Shown here one piece after another: positions 23,216-31,161 of a stretch of DNA of 64,000 nt (positions within the stretch are counted from its first letter, which is position 1; every line of letters starts with the position of its first letter). The notes beneath the pieces are model-generated. The model saw nothing but the letters and a program-made list of their open reading frames with translations, was not told the DNA's origin and did not search any database. Location: assembly GCA_025757985.1 (NCBI GenBank), contig CP107210.1:1116001-1180000 (forward strand), in the 5' to 3' direction. The position numbers and the translations under genes are program-made. This DNA comes from Oscillospiraceae bacterium. Lineage in GTDB: Bacteria; Bacillota; Clostridia; Oscillospirales; Ruminococcaceae.

Positions 23216-23903
23216 GTTTTTGCAGCAGTGCGGCAGCTGGGGCGTGCTGGCCACGCTGGCAGCCTATGCCGCTGGCGTCTGGGTCAACCGCAAGACGGGC
23301 AAGGCCCTGTTCAATCCCCTGCTGATGGGCAGCATCTTCGTCATCGTGTTTTTGAGCTGCTTCGGCATGCCCTACGCCGATTACAAGGCCAGCGCCCAGC
23401 CTGTAAGCTGGCTGTTGATGCCCGCCACAGTCAGTCTGGCCATCCCCCTGTATGAAAAGTGGGAGCTGCTGGAGAAGAATCTGGCCGCCATCTTTGCATC
23501 GATCGCGGCGGGCGTGCTGACGAGTCTGGGCAGCGTGCTGGCCATGGCGTGGGTGCTGCGGCTTGAGCGCGCCCATGCGGTGAGCTTTCTGCCCAAGTCT
23601 GTCACGACAGCCATCGGCATGGATGTGGCCGAAACGCTGGGCGGCACAGCCGCGCTGGCCGGGGCGGTCATCATCCTGACAGGCATCGTCGGTAGCCTGC
23701 TGGGCGAGACGGTGTGCAAGGTCTGCCATATTACAGACCCGCTGGCCAAGGGGCTGGCGCTGGGTACCTCGGCCCACGCCATCGGCACGAGCAAGGCCCT
23801 GCAGATGGGCGAGATCGAGGGCGCGATGAGCGGGCTGGCGATTGCCGTGGCGGGCATCATGACCGCGCTTCTGGCACCGGTGGCGGCGAACTTCCTGCCG
23901 TGA
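23208..23903 (+). CDS. lrgB: CidB/LrgB family membrane protein
   Basis: A 231-residue polytopic protein. PATVSLAIPLYEKWELLEKN and LPKSVTTAIGMDVAETLGG are hallmark motifs, with GLALGTSAHAIGTSKALQMG near the C-terminus. It forms the usual pair with lrgA. This is one of few plus-strand operons in the window. Confidence 0.93.
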   Translation: MAEFLQQCGSWGVLATLAAYAAGVWVNRKTGKALFNPLLMGSIFVIVFLSCFGMPYADYKASAQPVSWLLMPATVSLAIPLYEKWELLEKNLAAIFASIAAGVLTSLGSVLAMAWVLRLERAHAVSFLPKSVTTAIGMDVAETLGGTAALAGAVIILTGIVGSLLGETVCKVCHITDPLAKGLALGTSAHAIGTSKALQMGEIEGAMSGLAIAVAGIMTALLAPVAANFLP

Positions 23904-23929
23904 AAGGCGTATTCGGCAGCGCGGCGTGC

Positions 23930-24307
23930 TCAAAAATAGCCCCCATCATGATGCACATCCGCGCTTTCCAGCCCCATGGAGACGCCCAGCGCCTCATCCA
24001 CGCGGCGCATGTCATCGGGCGGGATGCAGCCGGCGCGCTCGCGCAGGCGGCGCTTGTCTAGCGTGCGGATCTGCTCGGTTAGGATGATGCTGTCCTTTGC
24101 CAGACCGCAGCGGTCGGCCCGCACATTGATGTGGGTGGGCAGGCGGTTTTTGTCCTGACGGCTTGTGATGGCGGCTGCAATGACGGTGGGGCTGTGCCGG
24201 TTGCCGATCTCATTCTGTATGATAAGTACCGGCCGTATGCCCCCCTGCTCCGATCCCACGACAGGGCTCAGGTCGGCGTAAAAAACCTCTCCGCGGTGTA
24301 CTTCCAT
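23930..24307 (-). CDS. mazF: MazF/PemK-family endoribonuclease (EndoA-like)
   Basis: This 125-residue protein closely fits the Firmicutes EndoA type of MazF toxin: VHRGEVFYADLSPVVGSEQG, GIRPVLIIQNEIGNRHSPTV, AAITSRQDKNRLPTHI and SIILTEQIRTLDKRRL. Such enzymes cut mRNA at short motifs. No antitoxin gene is adjacent: upstream is a membrane acyltransferase and downstream the convergent lrgB. GGAGGTC precedes the ATG and lies in the right arm of an 11-bp inverted repeat whose left arm follows the upstream stop codon. Confidence 0.92.
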   Translation of the reverse strand: MEVHRGEVFYADLSPVVGSEQGGIRPVLIIQNEIGNRHSPTVIAAAITSRQDKNRLPTHINVRADRCGLAKDSIILTEQIRTLDKRRLRERAGCIPPDDMRRVDEALGVSMGLESADVHHDGGYF

Positions 24308-24309
24308 AG

Positions 24310-24361
24310 AAAAGACCTCCTTTTGCTTGTTACTGAAAGTATAAGCAGAGGGAGGTCTTTT
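24310..24361. promoter_or_regulatory. Inverted repeat sequestering the mazF ribosome site
   Basis: On the minus strand AAAAGACCTCC and GGAGGTCTTTT are perfect 11-bp arms 30 nt apart. The right arm includes the mazF ribosome site and a TATACT -10-like element lies in the loop. Read-through RNA from the upstream gene would fold and hide the ribosome site; RNA starting within the loop would not. Confidence 0.55.
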
Positions 24362-25449
24362 TAATCATCGGCTGTGATTTTTGCGGCGAGTGCATCGCCT
24401 TTTTCACAGAGGGTGCGGAACAGCTTTGTTTTTTCGAGCGGGCGCATGACAAGCGCGGTGCGGGCAGCATCCACCGCCGCACAGCCGAGGAATACAGCCG
24501 CCACCGCAAACAGCGTGTAGCCGACCGAGCCGTGGTGCGCCTGCGCTTGCAGGATCCCGTTCCAGAGGAAGCCCCGGAACGCGGGGATCTGGTGCAGAAT
24601 GTAGACGCCGAGCGTTGTGCCGGACAGGGCGTTGATCCACCGGACAGAGCCTAAGGACAGCCCCTTGAACAGATAAAACAGCGCCAGTGCGGCCAGCAGG
24701 TTGGGCAGTGCGCCCAGCGCGGTGCGGTAGTAGGCAATGTACTGAAACGCTTTGCCGTTGGTCAGGCCGCGCATTTCAAGCACTGCGCGCACAGCGGTGT
24801 TGACGAGCGGCAGCCCCAGCCCGAGGAGCAGCGCAGCGCAGCGGCGCTGCAGAAGCCGCGTCAGACGGTTGTCCGGATAGCGGCGCAGATAGGCGATGAG
24901 CAGATACTCATACAAAAACATCCAAGCGGTATCGCCGGTAAGGCCGTTCTCCGCGAACAGGGTCGGGTAGACGAGCAGCGGCACGGCCAGCACCGCCAGC
25001 ACACCGCGCTGCGCTGCGCGCGGCAGCCCGTGCAGCAGCCGGTTCAGCAGCGGCACACAGAGCAGCAGCAGCAGATAATCCGAGATGAACCACAGCTGCC
25101 GCGTGGACGCCGGAAAGAGCGCCCAGCGCAGTGCGCCGAGTGAGACATCCAGCCCGCCCAGACGGCAGAGCAGCGTCACAGGCACGGTGTAGAGCCAGAG
25201 CGACAGCCAGAGCGAGAGCGGGCGGCGGGTCTTGTACTGCTGTTCACACAGGAACCACCCGCCGATGAGGATGAACACGCTGCAGGCGATGCGCGACCCG
25301 CAGCCGATCAGACAGAACGCGAAGGAGGACGGCAGCGTGGTATAGTCCGCAATGCCGCCCTGCCCGGTCAGATGGTCGCCGATGATAAGCAGCATGCAAA
25401 GGATGCGCAGCAGCTCCAGATTGCTGCTGCGCGCGGTTTTACCGGGCAT
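24361..25449 (-). CDS. Acyltransferase family 3 membrane protein
   Basis: A 362-residue protein with about ten helices, of the OafA/WecH-like acyltransferase-3 group that O-acylates surface sugars. SSNLELLRILCMLLIIGDHL at the start fits the family's N-terminal R-x10-H signature, and SVFILIGGWFL, RQLWFISDYLLLLL and LGVYILHQIPAFRG are further family-like segments. GGAGGTG precedes the ATG. The substrate is unknown; a cell-surface polysaccharide is plausible given the glycosyltransferases elsewhere in the window. Confidence 0.83.
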   Translation of the reverse strand: MPGKTARSSNLELLRILCMLLIIGDHLTGQGGIADYTTLPSSFAFCLIGCGSRIACSVFILIGGWFLCEQQYKTRRPLSLWLSLWLYTVPVTLLCRLGGLDVSLGALRWALFPASTRQLWFISDYLLLLLCVPLLNRLLHGLPRAAQRGVLAVLAVPLLVYPTLFAENGLTGDTAWMFLYEYLLIAYLRRYPDNRLTRLLQRRCAALLLGLGLPLVNTAVRAVLEMRGLTNGKAFQYIAYYRTALGALPNLLAALALFYLFKGLSLGSVRWINALSGTTLGVYILHQIPAFRGFLWNGILQAQAHHGSVGYTLFAVAAVFLGCAAVDAARTALVMRPLEKTKLFRTLCEKGDALAAKITADD

Positions 25450-25479
25450 AGGTCACCTCCGTGAAAGAATAGACAACGC

Positions 25480-25854
25480 CTATACTTTCTCCAAAATCAC
25501 AATCGCATTTGCCAGACCGCGCTCATGGGTCAGGCTGAGATGGACGGTCACGCCCTGCTCGGCAGCCCACGCGGCGGCGGGGCCGGTCAGCGCAAAATAG
25601 GGCGCACCGCTTTCCCGGCGCAGTACGGCCAGATCGCAGAGGGCAAAGCCGCCCAGCCCGGTGCCGACAGCCTTCAAAAAGGCCTCCTTGGCCGCAAAAT
25701 TGGCGGCTGCGGTCTCGGCACGGCGCTTTTCGCCTAAGGCGGAGAACAGGGCTTGCTCCGCCGGTGCAAACACATGGTCGAGAAAGCTCGGCTTTGCAAG
25801 GCTTTTTTCGATGCGGTCTGCGTCACACAGGTCTATGCCAACTCCCCATATCAT
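25480..25854 (-). CDS. acpS: Holo-[acyl-carrier-protein] synthase
   Basis: Transfers the phosphopantetheine arm from CoA to acyl carrier protein. The 124-residue sequence has GVGIDLCDADRIE with Mg ligand Asp8, and NFAAKEAFLKAVGTGL with Glu57. HLSLTHERGLANAIVIL is at the end. It overlaps cca by 4 nt (ATGA). Confidence 0.95.
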   Translation of the reverse strand: MIWGVGIDLCDADRIEKSLAKPSFLDHVFAPAEQALFSALGEKRRAETAAANFAAKEAFLKAVGTGLGGFALCDLAVLRRESGAPYFALTGPAAAWAAEQGVTVHLSLTHERGLANAIVILEKV

Positions 25855-27206
25855 ACGGTTGCAGCCTCCAGCAGGGCCTCCCGCTCGTTGGGCAGGCGGC
25901 CCTCCATAACGGCGGTAAGCAGTGTTTGCAGTGTTGCGCCGACGCCGGGCCCGGCGGGGATGCCCGCAGCCATCAGGTCGGCACCGTTGACGGCCAGCTG
26001 ACGCATTGTGTAGCAGCTGGTCTTGGCAAGCTCGTCCATGCGGCAGGCGAAGCGCTCAACCTCGGCGCGGCGGGCCGCGACCTCCGGTGTCGCGGCGTGG
26101 GCGTCCAGATCGGCGTATTTCAGCACACAGAGCCGCCGCAGGAAGATCGCCCCGCTGCGGTTCAGCAGCTTGAGGATGCCCGCATCGTCGGCGGGCAGCG
26201 GGGCATCATGGACGGCGATCAGCCCCACCGCGCCGTCCGTGAGGTAGGCGGGGGCCTTGAGGCGGCGCAGGATCGTGCGGGCAGCCTGCGCCCCCCGCTG
26301 GTTGTGCCCCTTGAAATGCGCCGCGCCGTCGGGGCCGACTGTGCGGCACTGCGGCTTGGCAATGTCATGCAAAAAGGTAGCCCAGCACAGCACCCGCACG
26401 CCGCGGGTGTCCTGCCCGTGCAGGTCAAGTGCGGCCACAGCGGCGGCCGAATGCTGCCACACATCGTAGCAGTGCCACCGCCCCGGCTGGGTGCAGCCGA
26501 TGCAGGGCAGGATCTCCGGCACCACGCCGCCCAGAATCTCGCCGTACTGCGCAAGCGTTTTCCCGGCGCCGGGGGCCAGCAGCAGGCCGTCCAGCTCGGC
26601 GTAGAGCCGCTCGGCGCTGACAGTGCGCAGGGTGTCGCGGGCCGCCAGCGCGGCGGCAGCGGTAGCAGGCTCCAGCGTAAAGCCGAGCTTTGCGGTAAAC
26701 CGCAGGGCCCGCAGGATGCGCAGCGCGTCCTCGGCAAAGCGGTCGGCGGGTGCGCCGACACACCGCACGATACAGGCGGCCAGATCACGGCGGCCGCCGT
26801 AGAGATCGATGATCCCTTCGCCGGGGGCGTAAGCCATGGCGTTGACGGTGAAGTCCCGCCGCGCAAGGTCGGCGGCAAGGTCGTCCACAAACTGCACGCT
26901 GTCGGGGTGGCGGTGGTCGCGGTAGCTGCCGTCCAGCCGGTAGGTCGTGATCTCATACGGCTTGCCGTGCAGGATGACCGCTACTGTGCCGTGCTTTTCG
27001 CCGGTCAGGATAAGCCGCTGGTCATGGAAGATCGCCCGCAGCTGGTCGGGCCGGGCGGAGGTGCAGATGTCCCAGTCGCCGGGCAGACGGCCCAGCAGGC
27101 TGTCGCGCACGCAGCCGCCCACCACATAGGCACTGTGCCCGGCGGCGCGCAGCGTCTGCAGCAGCCGGTAAGCATCACGCGGCAGGTGTATCGTATCGCG
27201 GCTCAT
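25851..27206 (-). CDS. cca: CCA tRNA nucleotidyltransferase
   Basis: Adds or repairs the 3'-CCA of tRNAs. The 451-residue protein has the class II nucleotidyltransferase head YVVGGCVRDSLLGRLPGDWD with the catalytic GDWDIC, RRDFTVNAMAY, and EDALRILRALRFTAKLGF. An HD-type domain follows (FLHDIAKP near 270). The ATG follows GGGAGG. Note that tRNAs in this window already encode CCA, so its role here may be repair. Confidence 0.95.
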   Translation of the reverse strand: MSRDTIHLPRDAYRLLQTLRAAGHSAYVVGGCVRDSLLGRLPGDWDICTSARPDQLRAIFHDQRLILTGEKHGTVAVILHGKPYEITTYRLDGSYRDHRHPDSVQFVDDLAADLARRDFTVNAMAYAPGEGIIDLYGGRRDLAACIVRCVGAPADRFAEDALRILRALRFTAKLGFTLEPATAAAALAARDTLRTVSAERLYAELDGLLLAPGAGKTLAQYGEILGGVVPEILPCIGCTQPGRWHCYDVWQHSAAAVAALDLHGQDTRGVRVLCWATFLHDIAKPQCRTVGPDGAAHFKGHNQRGAQAARTILRRLKAPAYLTDGAVGLIAVHDAPLPADDAGILKLLNRSGAIFLRRLCVLKYADLDAHAATPEVAARRAEVERFACRMDELAKTSCYTMRQLAVNGADLMAAGIPAGPGVGATLQTLLTAVMEGRLPNEREALLEAATV

Positions 27207-27240
27207 GCGGTTCTCCCTCCCCTCTCGGCGTTTTTGCGGT

Positions 27241-27633
27241 TTATGCCTCGGTGTGCGTCCACTCCTGCGTCAGGTCCACGATGCAGGCCAGACTGTCCTC
27301 CTCGTCCTTGAGCGAAGCGACCTTGGCAGCGGCCTTTTCGGCGTCCTCCATCCAGGTCAGGATAAAATAGTTTTCCGCAGGCACGGCGTAGTAGACCCAT
27401 GCGCCGTCGGCGCGCAGCATATCGGGCAGATGGTCGAGCTCATCGTCCAGCAGGCCCTGGCCCTCCTCGCCGTAGATCATCTCAGGGCCGACCTGCAGAG
27501 AGTCGATCACATTGATGCTGGAATTGATGTAGGTGTCGCGGTCAACGGCCTTTTCGCCGGCCTCCCACGCGCTGGCAAAGGCCTTGACCAGCAATTCACG
27601 GACCTCGAGCTTATCGTCACCGGATTTGTACAT
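27241..27633 (-). CDS. Hypothetical protein, 130 residues
   Basis: No family recognised. From the ATG at 27633 (AGAGGG 9 nt upstream) it reads as a compact acidic cytosolic protein without membrane segments: ELLVKAFASAWEAGEKAVD, NSSINVIDSLQVGPEM, VYYAVPAENYFILTWME, and a C-terminal LACIVDLTQEW. It is divergent from the MerR-type gene, with which it shares a 138-bp intergenic region holding a TATACT element on its side. It could be controlled by that regulator, but this is only suggested by position. Confidence 0.75.
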   Translation of the reverse strand: MYKSGDDKLEVRELLVKAFASAWEAGEKAVDRDTYINSSINVIDSLQVGPEMIYGEEGQGLLDDELDHLPDMLRADGAWVYYAVPAENYFILTWMEDAEKAAAKVASLKDEEDSLACIVDLTQEWTHTEA

Positions 27634-27717
27634 GATAAATTCCCTCTTTTGTATTGATATATAAAAACAGTATAGCACAATTTTACGAAATATGATATGG
27701 TTATTTTACGAAAAGTA

Positions 27718-27748
27718 TTGACCTTCCAGTGGGTGCAGGGTGTAAGGT
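27718..27748 (+). promoter_or_regulatory. Possible MerR-type operator/promoter
   Basis: TTGACC at 27718-27723 runs into ACCTT, and AAGGT occurs at 27744-27748 as the inverted arm. MerR-family targets often have such inverted arms between -35 and -10. No clear -10 is seen. Confidence 0.4.
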
Positions 27749-27771
27749 GAGGGTGAAAGGAGCGTGATGTC

Positions 27772-28656
27772 ATGAACATCAAGCAGGCAGCGGAGCAATC
27801 GGGCGTGTCCGCCCGCAATATCCGCTATTATGAGCAGGCCGGGCTGCTGACCCCCGCCCGCAACCCGGGAAATGAGTATCGCATCTATTCGCAGGCGGAT
27901 GTACGCGCACTGAAGCTGATCCGGATGCTGCGCACACTGGATATGCCGGTCGAGGAGATCGGCACGGTGCTGAACGGCACCCTGCCGCTGGCCGAGGCTG
28001 CCGAGCGCCAGCGCCAACGGCTGGAGGCCGAGCAGCAAAAGCTGGCGGCGGCGGCCGCCTTCTGCACGGAGCTGGCCGCCGGCGACCGAACGGCGGCGGA
28101 GCTGGATGTGGACAGCTGCCTTGAGCGGATGGACTCCCCTGCCCCGGCGGGCGGCTGGTTTACCGGCTGGGTGCAGGACTACCGGAAAATGGCGGCTGCC
28201 GAGCATAAGCGGCAGTTTACCTTTACGCCGGACACCGCCATTGCAACCCCGCAGGAGTTTACCGCCGAGCTGTTGGCCTGGGCGGCGAACTGCGGCGAAG
28301 AGATCGTCATCACCCACGAGGGCATGACGCCGCGTTTTATGCTGGACGGCATCGAGTACAAGGCCGTGCGGTATTCAAGCCATGTGCGCAATATCCCGAT
28401 CCTGCGGGTGCGGTGCGAGGTGTGTGATCCATCGGTGCTGGCGGCGGAGGGCGACCCGAAGCGGCTGCGGGTGCAGAGATTTCTGCACTACGGCCTGCCG
28501 GTGCTTGTATGCCTTGTACTGGCGGTGGTTTGGGTCTGCACCCGGAATATGCCGCTTTGGCCCGACAAGGCGGCTATGCTGCTGGCGCTGGGCGCTCTCG
28601 GCATCGGGTACGGCTTCCGCGGGTGGTATCTCTATTACAACGACCGGGACCAATAA
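27772..28656 (+). CDS. MerR-family regulator with C-terminal membrane anchor
   Basis: The 294-residue protein starts with a MerR winged helix (MNIKQAAEQSGVSARNIRYY, YRIYSQADVRALKLI, LDMPVEEIGTVL) and a dimerisation helix to about 100. A middle domain follows (about 125-225: EFTAELLAWAANCGEEIVIT, GIEYKAVRYSSHVRNIPILR). Two hydrophobic segments (about 240-258 and 263-285) sit near the C-terminus. Membrane-tethered MerR proteins are uncommon. The middle domain is not a known effector domain to me. It probably regulates itself and perhaps the divergent gene. Confidence 0.8.
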   Translation: MNIKQAAEQSGVSARNIRYYEQAGLLTPARNPGNEYRIYSQADVRALKLIRMLRTLDMPVEEIGTVLNGTLPLAEAAERQRQRLEAEQQKLAAAAAFCTELAAGDRTAAELDVDSCLERMDSPAPAGGWFTGWVQDYRKMAAAEHKRQFTFTPDTAIATPQEFTAELLAWAANCGEEIVITHEGMTPRFMLDGIEYKAVRYSSHVRNIPILRVRCEVCDPSVLAAEGDPKRLRVQRFLHYGLPVLVCLVLAVVWVCTRNMPLWPDKAAMLLALGALGIGYGFRGWYLYYNDRDQ

Positions 28657-28685
28657 AAAACGGGAGGCAGCGCAGGCTGTCTCCC
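28654..28685. terminator. Bidirectional terminator between merR-like gene and HAD gene
   Basis: GGGAGGCAG and CTGTCTCCC form the stem. On the minus strand it is followed by GTTTTTT, which ends the HAD gene; on the plus strand by ATTTGATTT. Confidence 0.8.
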
Positions 28686-28692
28686 ATTTGAT

Positions 28693-29346
28693 TTATCCCA
28701 GCAGCAGCTTGTGCAGCTCGTCCACCGTGTCAGCCAGAGCAGCGGCCCCGGCGGCGGTCAGCTCCTCGGCCGTGCCGTAGCCGTAGACGGCCCCGATGCA
28801 GGGCAGGCCGTTTTTCTTGGCACCCAGCACATCATGCTCGCGGTCGCCGACCATGACGGCGCGGCTCTTGTCAGTGATGCCTGCCGTTTCCAGTGCGTAG
28901 GCAATGACCTCGGCCTTGTCGGTGCGGGTCTCATCAAGCGTGGCACCGCAGATGAAATCGCAGTACTGCGCCAGACCGAAATGCTCCAGAATACGCCGGG
29001 CATACGCCTCCGGCTTGCTGGTGGCGATGATGACCGTTTTCCCGGCAGCTTTTATATCGGCCAGCAGGGCCGGGATGCCCGGGTAGACCTCATTCTCAAA
29101 CAGGCCCTTTGTGGGGAAATACTCCCGGAAGGCGCTGACGGCGCGGTCGGCCCCGGCAGCGTCCAGCCCCATCAGCTCCCGGAAGGAGGCGATAAGCGGC
29201 GGGCCGAGAAAGCGGCGCAGCGTCTCCTCGCCGGGGATAGGCAGTCCAAGCTTGCGGCAGGCGTAGCGCACGGAGTTCAGGATACCCGGGGCGGAGTCCG
29301 TCAGCGTGCCGTCCAGATCAAACAAGATGATTGTATAGTCCTGCAT
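28693..29346 (-). CDS. HAD-superfamily phosphatase (phosphoglycolate phosphatase-like)
   Basis: This is a 217-residue HAD hydrolase with motif I FDLDGTLTDS (catalytic Asp near residue 10), motif II IIATSKPEAYA, and motif III/IV KAEVIAYAL with MVGDREHDVLGAKKNG. The helical cap resembles phosphoglycolate/pyrophosphatase types (Gph, PpaX). Substrate cannot be fixed from sequence. It lies 9 bp after the glycosyltransferase gene. Confidence 0.85.
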   Translation of the reverse strand: MQDYTIILFDLDGTLTDSAPGILNSVRYACRKLGLPIPGEETLRRFLGPPLIASFRELMGLDAAGADRAVSAFREYFPTKGLFENEVYPGIPALLADIKAAGKTVIIATSKPEAYARRILEHFGLAQYCDFICGATLDETRTDKAEVIAYALETAGITDKSRAVMVGDREHDVLGAKKNGLPCIGAVYGYGTAEELTAAGAAALADTVDELHKLLLG

Positions 29347-29355
29347 GGGTGTACC

Positions 29356-30375
29356 TCAGTTGAACTTGAAGATCTTCTGGGCAATGCGGTAGCCGCCGAT
29401 GCTGATCTTGCTGCCAAGCCAGCCGGGCAGGTTGCAGCCCTCCGCCACCGAGAAGCGGCAACGGCGGTAGAGGTGGCCGTCGTGCGCCTTGAGGTCGTCC
29501 CACAGCTGGCGGCGCTTTGCCAGCGCCTCCTTGCTGCCGTCCAGCGTCAGGAAGATGCTGGAGATCGCCATCATCATTGAGAAATAGTTCAGCATGTAGG
29601 CGCGCAGCTTGTCCTGCTCCGGCGGCAGGGCATAGACATCGACCGCGTTCATCATAATGCGGGTGACGCGCAGCTGCTGGTCAACGCGCTTGATCATGTT
29701 AGCCTCGTTGACGCTCTGATCCTCGCGCCCGATGAAGTAGCGGTAGAGGTCAAGGTTCATGTAGTAGATGGTTTTGACCTGCGGCAGCGGCTGGTAGACA
29801 AAGATATTGTCAACATAGAAGGTGTGCTTGGGCAGCTCCATGCCGCTGCGGCGCAGCACCTCGGTGCGGTAGATGACGCTGTGCATCAGGATGTTTTTGT
29901 TCGGCGGGAACTTGCCGATCTCGTTCCAATGGAAGACGCGGCCCTCGGGCAGGATGCCCTTGTAGTCCACGACATTCTGGGTGTTGTCAACCACATGCTC
30001 GTAGACATAGTTCGCCATCATCAAATCAAGCGGCTGTTCATCGCCGAGGTGGGCGCGCAGCTCGGTCAGGACCTTCTGCAGGGCATCGGTGTCCAGCCAG
30101 TCATCGGAGTCCACGACCTTGAAGTAGACGCCGGTGGCATTGCGGATGCCCTGATTGACGCCCTCGCCGTGGCCGCCGTTCTCCTGATGGATGACGCGGA
30201 CGATGGTGGGGTACTTTTCGGCGTAGGCATCGGCAATCTTGCCGGTGTCGTCCTTGGAGCCGTCATCCACAAGGATGATCTCGGCGTCCTCCCCCGCGGT
30301 GAGCAGGGTCTCGATGCAATGGTCCATATATGCGGCCGAGTTGTAGCACGGCACGGTAAAGGTGATAAGTTTCAT
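29356..30375 (-). CDS. Glycosyltransferase family 2
   Basis: A 339-residue GT-A fold enzyme. FTVPCYNSAAYMDHCIETLL and EIILVDDGSKDDTGKIAD form the nucleotide-sugar site, and YFKVVDSDDWLD holds the metal-binding DxD-type motif. There is no membrane anchor. Likely a cell-envelope sugar transferase; acceptor unknown. A repeat element and a 45-residue gene lie upstream. Confidence 0.9.
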   Translation of the reverse strand: MKLITFTVPCYNSAAYMDHCIETLLTAGEDAEIILVDDGSKDDTGKIADAYAEKYPTIVRVIHQENGGHGEGVNQGIRNATGVYFKVVDSDDWLDTDALQKVLTELRAHLGDEQPLDLMMANYVYEHVVDNTQNVVDYKGILPEGRVFHWNEIGKFPPNKNILMHSVIYRTEVLRRSGMELPKHTFYVDNIFVYQPLPQVKTIYYMNLDLYRYFIGREDQSVNEANMIKRVDQQLRVTRIMMNAVDVYALPPEQDKLRAYMLNYFSMMMAISSIFLTLDGSKEALAKRRQLWDDLKAHDGHLYRRCRFSVAEGCNLPGWLGSKISIGGYRIAQKIFKFN

Positions 30376-30467
30376 AGGTCGCTCCTTTTGAAAGGCATAA
30401 TATACTTAGTATAGAATACCGTGTTTTGACGAAAAAAACAAGTAAAAGTTTTTGGGGAGACTGCCCT

Positions 30468-30553
30468 GTAGGGGCCGGGCATGCCCGGCCTGGCTGTGTA
30501 AGGCAGGCGATTGCTTGTGGAAAGGCTGCGGGCCGGACATGTCCGGCCCCTAC
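30468..30553. repeat. 86-bp GTAGGGGCCGGGC palindromic element
   Basis: The same length and ends as the element at 15258-15343 (GTAGGGGCCGGGCATGCCC, with the far end ACATGTCCGGCCCCTAC). The interiors differ. Confidence 0.75.
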
Positions 30554-30591
30554 AAAGAATACGACTCAGGGGCGGTTTGTATTGCAGCTGC

Positions 30592-30633
30592 AAAAAAAAT
30601 ACCCCGGCACGGGGCTTGCGGGCCGTGCCGGAG
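30592..30633 (-). terminator. Terminator of the 45-residue protein gene
   Basis: CCGGCACGG and CCGTGCCGG form the stem and TATTTTTTTT follows on the minus strand, shortly after the stop codon. Confidence 0.85.
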
Positions 30634-30651
30634 CTTGGAGGTTAAGCGGCT

Positions 30652-30789
30652 TTAAAAAAGCTCGTTGCGATTGTAATTGTGGATGCCCGAAGGGATCACA
30701 TCATTGTAAACATCCTCCGGCAAGCCGTAGGGGCGCTCAGGCTCCAAAAAACCGTACATCCATTTGGCCAAAGTGTGCATCTTCAACAT
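30652..30789 (-). CDS. Small protein of 45 residues, unknown
   Basis: The ATG at 30789 follows AAAGGAGAT. The peptide reads MLKMHTLAKWMYGFLEPERP and then YGLPEDVYNDVIPSGIHNY, ending NRNELF. It is amphipathic near the N-terminus and has no clear membrane segment. Reality is supported by a consensus-like promoter, a good ribosome site and a strong terminator, all tightly arranged. No family is recognised. Confidence 0.7.
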   Translation of the reverse strand: MLKMHTLAKWMYGFLEPERPYGLPEDVYNDVIPSGIHNYNRNELF

Positions 30790-30862
30790 TGCAACCCCAT
30801 CTCCTTTCCTAGTGTAGGGCAGTGTATATCGGGAGGCTTTCCGCTTCCCTCTTTCTGTCTTT

Positions 30863-30891
30863 ATTATATGCGAAGGAGCTTGCTTTTGCAA
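30863..30891 (-). promoter_or_regulatory. Promoter of the 45-residue gene, with palindrome over -35
   Basis: TTGCAA and TATAAT with a 17-bp spacer on the minus strand. The -35 lies in a perfect inverted repeat, AGCTTGC-TTTT-GCAAGCT (30878-30895), which may be a repressor site. Confidence 0.7.
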
Positions 30892-30979
30892 GCTGCAATT
30901 TGTACAAAGTTACAAAAGTTATTTGTATATATTCCACTATTTCGGCATAGTGTACATATTCGCGTGGCAACTGTGCGCA

Positions 30980-31093
30980 CTACGCGGACAACTCCTCCCA
31001 TGCCTCCTGCATGGTGTCCGCAGAAAAAAGAAACTCGCCGCTCTCGGAAAAGACCTCGATGTGGCCGCCGACATAACGAAACTGCTGGGTCAT
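30980..31093 (-). CDS. Small protein of 37 residues, unknown
   Basis: MTQQFRYVGGHIEVFSESGE followed by FLFSADTMQEAWEELSA. It looks like a compact beta-beta-alpha mini-domain rather than random coding. The ribosome site is moderate (AAAGG, 11 nt upstream). A TATACT element and a 7-bp inverted repeat lie just upstream. No family assigned. Confidence 0.6.
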   Translation of the reverse strand: MTQQFRYVGGHIEVFSESGEFLFSADTMQEAWEELSA

Positions 31094-31114
31094 GGTGTGT
31101 ACCGCCTTTCTTAT

Positions 31115-31137
31115 CTGGTATGATCTCAGTATACCAG
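31115..31137. promoter_or_regulatory. Inverted repeat over the -10 of the 37-residue gene
   Basis: CTGGTAT and ATACCAG arms are 9 bp apart. On the minus strand the left arm contains the start of TATACT, so a bound protein would block the promoter. Confidence 0.45.
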
Positions 31138-31161
31138 ACAGACGGTACGATAATTTGGACT

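Noticed and set aside
25764..27311. 515-codon plus-strand frame
   Set aside because: Antisense shadow of acpS and cca, both of which carry full family motifs.
27203..27400. 65-codon minus-strand frame between cca and the 130-residue gene
   Set aside because: It overlaps the better-supported hypothetical gene in another frame and has no ribosome site or family features.
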